From Cephalopachus bancanus (Eukaryota > Chordata > Mammalia > Primates > Tarsiidae), in contig JAPVLO010000056.1 of the NCBI GenBank assembly GCA_027257055.1, positions 7,304,501-7,368,500 on the forward strand: DNA of 64,000 nucleotides, read 5' to 3'. The translations under genes were made by a program, and so were the position numbers. Shown one piece after another: positions 55,235 to 64,000 of this stretch (position 1 is the stretch's first letter; each line of letters opens with the position of its first letter). A model generated the notes under the pieces. It searched no databases, was not told the origin of the DNA, and was given only the letters and a program-made list of their open reading frames with translations.

Positions 55235-55304
55235 GTGAGTTCACCTTTTTTGCTATCATTTCAGTTTTATAACATTTAAATTGTATGAATTGAAATATAA
55301 TTTT

Positions 55305-55437
55305 ATGGGGGGATTGGGATTGGCAGTAGTAGGAACTACCAAAGGAGGCGGGGCACAAGGATACCTGCATAATGAACATTTGTATACCTAACCGTGAATT
55401 GTACCCCACATCTTTAAAATAAAAAAAATTTTTTTAA
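55305..55437 (+). mobile_element. L1-tail-like repeat, copy 3
   Basis: G-rich run ggggggattgggattggcag, then cataatgaacatttgtatac, ctaaccgtgaattg and accccacatctttaaaataa with an A tail. The longest of the three copies. Confidence 0.65.
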
Positions 55438-55553
55438 ATGACATTTTATAGCTTGAGTTACTAGGTTACATGATTCAATAACTGAAATTTAAGTATAGCT
55501 TAAACATGGGTTATCCCATAAGTGGTCATATACATTCTGCTTTATTTTATTTT

Positions 55554-56165
55554 AGTTTTTTTTTTTTTACTTTATTTTGAATCAGGGTCTCACTCTGTTG
55601 CCCAGGCTGGAGTGCAGTGGCACGATCATAGCTCATCGCAGCCTGCAACTCCTGGGCTCAAGTAATCCTAGGCTCAAGCGATTTTGAGCTCAAGCAAACC
55701 TTCTGTTTTTGCCTTCCAAAGAGTAGCTGGGACCACACATGCTTGCCACCACATGCCAGCTATTTTTTTTTTTTTTTTGAGCTGGAGTCTCACTCTCACC
55801 CAGACTGGAGTGCAGTGGCCGCTGGGCTCTGGCGATCCTTCCGCCTCAGTCTTCCGAGTAGCTGGAACTACAGGTGCGTGCTACCACACCCGGCTCATTT
55901 TTTTTGATTTATTGTGGAGATGAGGTCTCGCCAAGTTGCCCAGGTGGGTCTTGAACCCGCGGGCTCAGGCAATCCACTCACCTCAGCCTCCCAAAGGCGC
56001 GGGAGTACAGGCTGAGCCACCGAGCCCGGCTCCCAGCTATTTTTTTAAAAAATTTTTTTGTAGAGACAAGGTCTTACCAGGTCTTGAAATCCTGAACTCA
56101 AGTGATCCTCCCGCCTCTGCCTTCCAAAGTGCTAGGATTACAGGCATGAGCCACTGTGCCCGGCC
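55554..56165 (-). mobile_element. Alu, AluJ-like, interrupted by a younger Alu
   Basis: Right arm at 55554-55768, left arm at 56032-56165; ccagctattttttt is present at both edges of the inserted Alu. Confidence 0.87.
55769..56031 (-). mobile_element. Alu, subfamily B, shortened, nested
   Basis: Inserted in the linker T run of the AluJ. The right arm lacks about 25 bp (gcagtggccgctgggctctg). Confidence 0.9.
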
Positions 56166-56423
56166 ACTCTGCTTTGTTTTAAACAGTTCCCAAATCAACA
56201 TTTTTGTTTTTGTTTGTTTGTTTTCCTGTCCATTAGAAGACAATTTTTTTTATTGAAAAGCGTTATTAATTCATAAGTATTACATTTTCAATGTCTGTAT
56301 TATTCTCTAGTATATCTTTCAGTGGTCTAAATGTTAAAATCACTAAGTATAATGATTAATTTGACCCAATAGTGTACGTGGCAAATTTCACTTGAATTAA
56401 AATTTATGGCATTATAGGTTATA

Positions 56424-56993
56424 AGGCGGGGGACCCAAAAACCCCAAAGTTATCTTTTGGAGGGCATGTCCCTTGTAGTACAGGCTCCCCCACTAGGTAA
56501 GTTTTCTAGGAATTCATCAGCATCAGTGTACCAGCTAGTATTATGAGAGGCTGCGTTCAGCTTCAGTGAGTTTATTTTGGAGAGTCTTCCAATGTGTTTG
56601 CACATTTCATGATGGCTGGTTTCATAGCGCAGCTGCCCACACCATGCTGAGTGTGCAGCAGTTTTTGACTCCAAACAGCATGACTCCCATGCTGCACCCT
56701 CCCTATTCCCCTGCTCTCACTTAAGCAACTTTTTTTGTTTCCCTGGATGAAAAAAGTCCTCAAGGGGAAATGTTTTGCCGATGTGGAAGAGGTACAACAA
56801 AAAACAGCAGAAGCACTAATAGACATCCAAATTGGCAAGTTCAAAAATTGTTTTGAGCAGTGGAAAAAGCATCTCGATAGGTTTGTTGCATCATACAGAG
56901 AGTACTTTGAAGGTGACTGAAGCTTTAATATGTGAGAATAAATACACAATATTTTATAAATACATTCTGGGTTTTTTTGGGTCCCCCTTGTCA
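56424..56993 (+). mobile_element. mariner-like DNA transposon, internally deleted
   Basis: About 570 bp bounded by inverted repeats: ggcgggggacccaaaaaccc at the left and gggtttttttgggtccccct at the right. The right part keeps an open 61-codon plus-strand frame at 56735-56920 whose end reads FKNCFEQWKKHLDRF then YREYFEGD, the C-terminus of a Tc1/mariner transposase; nearby LKGKCFADVEEVQQKTAEAL also fits. The N-terminal and catalytic parts are missing. TA-type target ends are not clear. Confidence 0.7.
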
Positions 56994-57124
56994 ATGACTA
57001 GCCTTCATTATTTAGCAGCGCTTAAACTGAAAGTGGTCCATTAAAAAACTTAGCAACTCTTTTCAACTTAATTTTGTCCTGAAGAAATGTTAAACACTAC
57101 ATTTAGTTTTTTGATAATCAGTTT

Positions 57125-57417
57125 AGAGCTGAGAGTGATGGCTCACACCCATACTCCCAGCACTTCGGGAGGTCAAGGCAGGAGGATCACTTGAGCCTAA
57201 GAATTGGAGACCAGCCTGGGAAATACAGCAAGACCATGACTCTACAAAAAATTAATACTAGCCAGGTATGGTGGCATGTGCCTGTAGTCCTGGCTACTTG
57301 GGAGGCTGACGTAAGAGGATCACTTGAGCCCAAGAGTTGGAGACTGTGATGGGTTATGATCATGCCACTGCACACACCAGCCTGCAGGACAGAGTGAGAT
57401 GCTATCGCAAAAAAAAT
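57125..57417 (+). mobile_element. Alu, AluJ-like
   Basis: Diverged dimer with gagactgtgatgggttatga in the right arm. Confidence 0.82.
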
Positions 57418-58138
57418 TAGATTAGAAATTTGATTATGAAGTCTCTTAATAATAAGCCATATCATGTAGAATGTCCATGATAAATCACAATCAGAATAAT
57501 ATGTACAATTTCACTATTATCCAGGTATGTATAAATGTATCCCTTCTGATAGACACATATAAGTAAAAATGAACTTGCTGTGCAAATGTGGCTTTGCGGC
57601 AAGTTCTCCAGCTTTTTATTTCTGATCAAGATCGCTCTACCTTCTACAAATGATGGTGTCACTGATGTTCCTGTCATCACTTCAGCATGTGGAGTGTATT
57701 ACTTTAGAATAGCAGTTCTCAAAATTTGGTCTGTGAGACTCAGGGGAGAACCTGAGACTTTTGCAGGGGGTCAGTGAGATCCAAACATGCTTTATACTAA
57801 CACAAAGGTGATATTATTTGTTTTCATCCTGTTGACATTTATACTGATGATACAAAAGCAGTGGTAGACTAAAACTGCTGGTACCTTAGTACAAAACAAG
57901 GCAGTGGCCACAAACTGACCTAGTAATCATGGCATTCGTTTCTGCCACATGCTTGCCAAAAAGAAGAAAAGAAAAGAAGAAAGAAAGCTAGTGTCACTTA
58001 ATTTTTTTATGATGCAGTAAAAATGATTAATTTTAGTAATTTTTGACTTTTCAGTGCATGTCTTTTTAAAGTTGTCAAAATGGGGACTGTTATACTATGT
58101 ACCACTCCTGCTATATATCAAAGGATGATGGTTGTCTT

Positions 58139-58424
58139 TTTTTTTTTTTTGAGTTGGAGTCTCACTCTGTTGCCCAGGCTGGAGTGCAGTGGAACGCTCC
58201 CGACCACCGCAGCCTTGACCTACTGGGCTCAGGTGATCCTTCCACCTCAGCCTTCCAAGTAGCTGGAACGACAGGCATACGCCACCGTGCTTGGCTAATT
58301 TTTTTATTTATTGTACAGATGAGGTCTCCCCAAGTTGCCCAGACTGGTCTTGAACCTGTGGACTCAGGCAATTCTCTCACCTCAGCCTCCCAAAGTCCTG
58401 GGATTATAGGCGTGAGCCATCGCT
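58139..58424 (-). mobile_element. Alu, subfamily A
   Basis: Perfect 13-bp duplications tgatggttgtctt at 58126-58138 and 58425-58437, inside the hAT relic. Confidence 0.94.
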
Positions 58425-58892
58425 TGATGGTTGTCTTAATGAAAAACGTTTGTGAGATGAACTAGCTACTTTTTATAAGATATGGAACAGCATTTTCATT
58501 TTTGAAAGAATAACTACAGAAAAATTATGTTTATTTTAACTTGAGTATTTGGAAGACATTTTCTTGAGAATGAATGACATGAGCCTGTTACTTCAAGAAA
58601 AACAACTGGTAGTGTTTGGCAATGATAAAATTTGAGTTTTCAAACAAAAATTAGAATTTTGGAAAATTTGTATTTTACCATGAGCTTGAAATTTCCTAAT
58701 GTTTAAAGACTTTTCTGATTAAACTGTTGATGAAATTAACCAATATGATTGTTTTGATATTATATGATGAAATATGTCAATATTTGGAAGGTCTGCATAA
58801 CTCTGTGAATCAATATTTTCTGAAGACCAATATGTGATGTGACAAAATAATATATGGGTAAAAGATACATTCAAAATCCAAGACAGAACAGA

Positions 58893-59161
58893 GGATTTTT
58901 TTTTTTTTTTTTTTGAATTGGAGTACTCACTCCGTCACCCAGGCTGCAGTGCAGTGGCATGCTCGCAGGCACCCCAGCGTTGACCTGCCGGGCTCCGGTG
59001 ATCTTTCTGCCTCAGCCTTCCAAGGAGCCAGAACTACAAGTGCACGCTACCACACCCAGCTCATTTTGAATTTATTGTAGAGATGAAGTCTCGCCAAGTT
59101 GCCCAGGCTAGTCTTGAACCCACAGGCTGAGGCCATCCACTTGCCTCGGCCTCCCAAAGTG
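58893..59161 (-). mobile_element. Alu, subfamily B-like, left end short
   Basis: Ends at ctcccaaagtgg before reaching the usual ggattacagg. The hAT sequence continues directly after it. Confidence 0.85.
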
Positions 59162-59590
59162 GAGACCAGTGGATTTTAATGAAACAGTGTCTGCAGGTGT
59201 GCCGATGTGGTACCTAATTCTGCATTGTACCTCTGTAAGAAACCACCGCTTGTCAAGTGCTTGTCAAGTGTCGGTGTGTTGTCAGAGAAAAGTGGGCTGT
59301 TGGGGGTAGTAAAATAATCCTCTCTTTTCCGGCTATATATCTGATCAAGGCCAAATTTCCTCTATAGACTTTGACCAAAATGACGTGTTGTAACATATTG
59401 AGTGATGAAGCAGGTGTGAGAATCCAGCTGTATTCTTTTAAGCCAGATACTAAAGTGATTTGCAAAAGTATTAAAAAATACCACTCTTTTCCTGATTTTT
59501 TTTGTTTTGGAAAATAAAACCTTTTTAAAAATAAAAAATATGGACATCATTATACATAAACATTAACCTAGAGTAATATATTATTGAATA

Positions 59591-59895
59591 GTTTGTTTTG
59601 TTTTGTTTTTTGTGTTGGAGTCTCACTCTGTTGCCTAGGCTGGAGTGCAGTGGCATGCTTATGGCCACTGCAGCCTTGACCTGCTGGGTTCAGGCGATCC
59701 TTCTGCCTCAGCCTTCCAAGTAGTTGGAACAACAGGCATGCGCCACCACGCCTGGCTAATTTTTTAAACATTTGTTATAGAGATGAGGTCTTGCCAAGTT
59801 GTCCAGGCTGGTCTTGGGCCCGTGGTCTCAGGCAGTCCTCTCACCTAAGCCTCCCAAAGTGCTGGGATTATGGGTGAGAGCCACCACGCCTGCCG
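59591..59895 (-). mobile_element. Alu, subfamily A
   Basis: (GTTTT)n head; complete dimer at the end of the hAT relic. Confidence 0.88.
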
Positions 59896-60371
59896 GTAAT
59901 CTCAGTTTTTACTTATAAAGTCTTTAGCTGATTGGATTAGGCTCGCCTACCTTGTTGGGGGATAATTTCCCTTTTCTTAAAGTCAACTGACTGTAGATGC
60001 TACATTTACAAAATACCTTTGCAGCAACATTGATTGACACCACAGCCAAGTCAAGTCGCCTTGTAAAATTTAGCTGTTACGCTATCCATCACCACAGTCG
60101 GGATAATGAGTATATTCATTACCACCCCAGTTTCCTGTGCCACTTTGTAATGCCCATCCCTCCATCCTCAGTAGTTTATAAAAGGGTGTAAAGGGGTTCT
60201 GTCTTAGTCCATTTTGTGTTTCTAGACAGGAATATCTGAGGCTGGCAATTTATAAAGGAAAAATATTTATTTGGCTTAGGATTTTGCTGGCGGGGGAGAA
60301 GGCGGAGGGGAGCCAGCATGTATAGAGATCACATGGGGAGAGAAGAAGCAAGAGAGGGAGAAAGGTCCAGC

Positions 60372-60657
60372 TTCTTTTTTTTTGAGTTGGAGTCTCACTC
60401 TGTCGCCCAGACTGGAGTGCAGTGGCCACTCCCGGCCACCGCAGCCTCGACCTGCTGGGCTCCGGTGATCCTTCCGCCTCAGCCTTCCAAGTAGCCGGAA
60501 TTACAGGCATGCGCTACCACGCCCGGCTGATTTTTTGATTTATTGTAGAGATGAGGTCTCGCTGCCCAGTCGGGTCTCGAACCCGTGGGCTCAGGCAATC
60601 CACTCACCTCAGCCTCCCAAAGGCGCGGGATTACAGGCTGAGCCACCGAGCCCGGCT
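60372..60657 (-). mobile_element. Alu, subfamily C
   Basis: Inserted in the LTR; gtccagc(t/c)tcttttt flanks it. Confidence 0.93.
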
Positions 60658-60693
60658 TGTCCAGCCTCTTTTTAACAAGCAGTTCTCTAGGGC

Positions 60694-60796
60694 CAGGGTT
60701 CCCAACCCAGGAGCCACAGACCGATTTCACTGGGTGGCCTGTTAGGAACCAGGCTGCATGGCAGGAAGTGTGAATGGTGGGTGAGCCTATCTATTC
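60694..60796 (+). mobile_element. hAT MITE fragment (MER1-like)
   Basis: cagggttcccaacccaggag then gtggcctgttaggaaccagg is the usual start of a MER1/Charlie-type element, here within the LTR. Confidence 0.5.
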
Positions 60797-60992
60797 ATGA
60801 AGGATCTACTCCTGTGACCCAACACATTAGGCCCCACCTCTAACACTGGGGATCACATTTCCACATGAGGTTGCTGGGGGTGGGGCAGTGGGGCAGCAAA
60901 CATCTGGTCTATAGCAAGTTCTGAGACCAGAACATTTGAGAATGATCATTTTATGGGTCTTCAAAACACATCTGTGGCACACAAAAAAATAT

Positions 60993-61283
60993 TCTTTTTT
61001 TTTGAGTTGGAGTCTCACTCTGTTGCCCAGGCTGGAATGCGGTGGCATGCTCACTGCCACTGCAGCCTGGACCTGCTGGGCTCAGGTGATCCTTCTGCCT
61101 CAGCCTTCCAAGTAGCCGGAACGACAGGCACGCGCCACCGTGCCTGGCTAATTTTTTGATTTATTGTAGAGATGAGGTCTCCCCAAGTTTCCCAGGCTGG
61201 TTTTGAACCTGTGGGCTCAGGCAATCCTCTCGCCTCAGCCTCCCAAAGTGCTGGGATTATAGGCATGAGCCTCTGCGCCCAGC
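60993..61283 (-). mobile_element. Alu, subfamily A
   Basis: Complete dimer, the last Alu in the window. Confidence 0.9.
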
Positions 61284-61842
61284 CAAACATAGCATTCTTA
61301 AAGGGTCTTTTAAAAGTATATTTTTCTGTAACTTGGAAAAAGATGAAATATTACGGAAAATTTTGATCTCTCTTTCCATTCTCTCCCTCCCCCCACCATC
61401 CCTGCCCTTGGCTTAGCAATTTGAATAGGCCTGTTTGCTGGAGTAGCAGTTTTTCAAAATGCAAAGTGAGTAGTTATTGTGAAAAACAAAGGGTCAAGTA
61501 AATTAAAGCAAAACCAAATAGGTTTCTTTACTGTAAGAATTTTCTGAGCTTTTAATATACTAACATGCATTATGAATTTTTGCAAGGAGAGTATGATGTT
61601 CAGACTTTCCCAGATTAATCCCATTGAGGCCATGTTGGATAAAGCCCAAGTCTGATTTTTGCCCTTTACTGGAAGGGAGCGTCACTATTTCAGATCATCA
61701 AAGAGGAGGTAGGGGGTATGCCTGTCAAAGAGTCATAAGTGCTCAAAGAGAAGCAAGTATTGATGCCAGATATTGTTATCTGCCTAATATACATGACTCT
61801 CATGTAACCCTCAAAGCAGTCTTTTAAGTTTTGTTCCCAAAT
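61284..61842. other. PATJ intron 7 DNA, no Alu
   Basis: No repeat or gene is recognised. Confidence 0.45.
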
Positions 61843-61952
61843 TATAGGTATGGAAGCCATTAAGAAATTGCCCAAGCTTACGCAGCTAGGTGAGTGACAA
61901 AATCAGGCTTGAGCCCCTATCTGATTCTGAAGTCTGAACTTTACTGCTTGAA
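61843..61952 (-). mobile_element. MIR
   Basis: agaaattgcccaagcttacg then cagctaggtgagtgac matches the inverted MIR core. Confidence 0.65.
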
Positions 61953-62404
61953 TTTATTTATTCAAAGTGGATCCTAATGTTTTTCTTTCCCTGTTGTACA
62001 CCTGTGCAGAGTTGGCCACACCCATCAACGTGGAATAGCCAACAATAGGAACAACAGAGCTATTGACTCAGCCTTGTAAACCTATGGTGTGACCTTGACA
62101 TAGGGACAAAGCAGTGTTCACTTCTCCCTACTGTTCATGTCAGTTGATTGCAGATAAAACCTCTACCTCCTTGCTGAAACCCATTTATCTCCTTCCTCTT
62201 GCCTGGCCCCATTTGTTCCTTGGTTCTCCTCAGTGTTATGCTTGCTGTAACTCATAGAGTAACTTTAGCTGGGCACCCTTAGACCCTAATCTGTGGAATG
62301 AGATGTGGCATACGCCAGGCTATTTACCTTTGGTGAAATTCTTCTCAACCCACCTATGTTCCAAGTAAGCCTCTGAAAGGAGAAGGCAAAGGATCCTAGT
62401 CTAT
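61953..62404. other. PATJ intron 7 DNA
   Basis: Nothing recognised. Confidence 0.45.
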
Positions 62405-62480
62405 GAGCTTTAGAATTAGATGAAAGCTTGAACCCCAGATCTACCACTAACCCTGGGCAACCTACTTGTTGGCTTAATTT
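62405..62480 (+). mobile_element. MIR, weak
   Basis: gatctaccactaaccctggg then caacctacttgttggctt follows the MIR core in order. Confidence 0.5.
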
Positions 62481-63020
62481 CATGTTTCTAAAATGCTCTC
62501 CAAAACCCACTCGGGTTTGATAATTTGCCAGGAGGACACATAGACTCAGCCTATAGTTGTACCCAGCTATGATTTGTTACAGTGAAAGAATACAAAGGAA
62601 AATCCGCAATGGGAAAAGGTGTACGAGGTGAAGTCTAGAGGAAACCAGGCGCAAGCTTCCAACAGCCCTCTCCCAGTGGAGTTACACAGGACCCACTTAA
62701 GTCTTCCAGCAGTGGATTATGACCACACATCTGAAATGTTCACCATGAAAGCCCATCAGAGACTCAATGCACAGAGTTACTGCTGGATGCTGATCCTGTA
62801 GACACACACTGTCTAGCATGTACTGAAGTCCCAGACTTGCAGAAGAATGGAAGCATTCAGGAGAAACCACATTGTTGGCACAGTGTAGACACTAGGAGGC
62901 ATTTTTACCAGGGAATTATGGGAAACTTCCCAGAGTCTAAGCTCCCATGTATTAGCCAAGGGCCAACTTTGTGAGAAGGCCTTTCAAAGAATAGTAATCT
63001 TAAGTTAGCTTTTTTTCCCC
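62481..63020. other. PATJ intron 7 DNA
   Basis: Nothing recognised; a 60-codon frame at 62619 shows no domain. Confidence 0.45.
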
Positions 63021-63105
63021 AGGAGATAATTATGCTTGCCTTAAAAAAAGGCTACGTGAAAATTAAATGTTAATCAATGTAAAGTGCTTAGCGCAATGCC
63101 TCTTC
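63021..63105 (+). mobile_element. MIR 3' half
   Basis: gataattatgcttgccttaa and gtaaagtgcttagcgcaatg match the MIR 3' half. Confidence 0.6.
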
Positions 63106-63679
63106 GTTCCCTGTTTCTTTCCTCCCCAGTCATTTTAGCTGGGATGAAATGCAGGAGCTGGGTTGTCCCCTAGCTGACCCCTCTCTGGGTGAACTGATAT
63201 GCATTGCTGCTAAGTCTTTACAAGTTGTTGCTCACGTAGCCGGTTCATAGCTTAAAAAAAAAATTAAAGAGAATATTGCTATTAATTAAAATGTACTCGT
63301 GTTTTGAATATTAATGCTTACTGTTGACTCTGGCACGTTCCCTTCATGGTAAGGGAACGTGGATGCCTTAGGTCATTAGTTCAGTTGTCATTAAGATGAA
63401 TAATGCTTATAAAGGGATACCTATATTCTGCTAAAGGTGATAATTAATACTGTTCTAGTCAAAGAATATAAAATTGTACAATAGAGAGTTTTAAAAAAAA
63501 GCATTTCTTATTTAAAAGGGTTTCATGAAATAGCTAGTTGTATTGCATTTGCGTTTACAGATACGTCAGTTTGTGTGGTTAAAAGATGGGGGAGCTGCGG
63601 GATGTGACAAAGAACACTTAACAGGGGCCACTGCAGCTTAGTGAGTCATCAGAAACGTAGAGGACATGCTGTGATCAAG
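63106..63679. other. PATJ intron 7 DNA
   Basis: Nothing recognised beyond an 11-bp inverted repeat near 63338-63360 (cacgttccctt / aagggaacgtg). Confidence 0.45.
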
Positions 63680-63895
63680 GCACTAGGCGACGTTTTTACA
63701 TACAGTGTTGTGTTCAGTGCTTACAACTCAATAAGAGAGAGATTTATTCTCATTTTGCTCAAGAAGGATTGAGATGTAGGTAGGATAAGCAACTGACATT
63801 TGGCCATAAAGCTTGACCAGTGGAGAGCCAGGATTTGAACTTAGGTACGTCTAACTCCAAAGCCCTTACTTGGCTTTCTGCTGTATACTGCCTCT
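63680..63895 (-). mobile_element. MIR
   Basis: gagccaggatttgaacttag then gtctaactccaaagccctta matches the inverted MIR 5' half. Confidence 0.65.
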
Positions 63896-64000
63896 AGTGT
63901 TAAAAGTAAATGAAATAGAAAACTACTTTAAAAATGGATTTGTAAGAAATTTGTTAGCAACACTTATTGAGGTCCAGTTACAATATCCAATCAGTTACTG

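Larger units (their letters stand above)
57710..59590 (+). mobile_element. hAT (Charlie/ZBED-type) transposon relic, split by two Alus
   Basis: Three pieces in order: 57710-58138, 58425-58892 and 59162-59590. Plus-strand frames give fragments such as VDIYTDDTKAVVD and, near the end, MTCCNILSDEAGVRIQL, which fit the DxxD region and the C-terminal hAT dimerisation region of Charlie-like transposases. Frames are broken by stops and shifts, so it cannot be active. Confidence 0.65.
60198..60915 (-). mobile_element. MaLR LTR (MST/MLT1-like), interrupted
   Basis: Starts gtcttagtccattttgtgtt, then ctgaggctggcaatttataa. After two insertions it resumes with gaaggatctactcctgtgac and ccccacctctaacactgggg. 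This is the typical order for an inverted MaLR solo LTR. No internal retroviral sequence is present. Confidence 0.65.

Noticed and set aside
55235..64000. The PATJ exon for the rest of PDZ2
   Set aside because: I looked for a frame like DGRLQTGD-HILK behind an acceptor and saw none, so it should lie beyond the right edge.

Overview
The window is nuclear DNA from a primate, and by its repeats most likely a tarsier. This is inference: nothing was aligned against a reference. The base is a carpet of about 100 Alu-type elements. Almost none look like the AluS/AluY of monkeys and apes, and none look like the Alu/type II elements of lemurs and lorises. Most share an unusual linker (caataaatcaaaaaattagc), the phrase gcctgggcaacttgg, the tail gagactccaactc and the right-arm phrase gaaggctgaggcggaaggatcgcc. 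Below, subfamily A is the older lineage type with cccagcactttggg and ccactgcactccagcctggg. Subfamily B has cccgcgcctttggg, ccgggagcggcc and ccagtctggg. Subfamily C is B with the 6 nt between gcctgggc and gcgagacc lost, giving gcctgggcagcgagacc. J marks old AluJ-like copies, which are expected in any haplorrhine.

Two protein genes can be read directly, arranged head to head. At the left edge, on the minus strand, is the first coding exon of TM2D1 in its CpG island (about 1-330). From about 13.8 kb a second, larger CpG island (about 13,780-14,830) is the probable promoter and non-coding first exon of PATJ (INADL), which runs on the plus strand through the right edge. Six PATJ coding exons are present: 35038-35059, 35152-35318, 40536-40730, 43165-43304, 53274-53472 and 55106-55234. 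Together they encode the first 284 residues: the L27 domain, PDZ1 and the first half of PDZ2. All splice sites are GT-AG and the phases join without a break. The same gene order (TM2D1 minus, PATJ plus) is what I recall for human 1p31.

Layout: 1-330 TM2D1 exon 1 and promoter; 330-13,700 intergenic DNA, mostly Alu with a MER5A, a mariner relic and MIRs; 13,780-14,830 PATJ CpG island; 14.8-35.0 kb PATJ intron 1, Alu-rich, with a second MER5A, an L1M copy and a fossil Alu monomer; 35.0-55.2 kb coding exons in Alu-rich introns; 55.2-64.0 kb intron 7, with a mariner element, a hAT transposon relic, a MaLR LTR and finally 2.7 kb free of Alu.

The points most worth checking are a U12-type AT-AC donor at the end of TM2D1 exon 1, the nested Alu subfamily structure, five places where two same-strand Alus sit in tandem between three copies of one target site, an Alu trimer, adjacent inverted Alu pairs, a small L1-tail-like repeat family present three times, and a duplicated block of about 90 bp that is not Alu. 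Alu boundaries are read by eye and are good to roughly 10 bp except where a target-site duplication is given.
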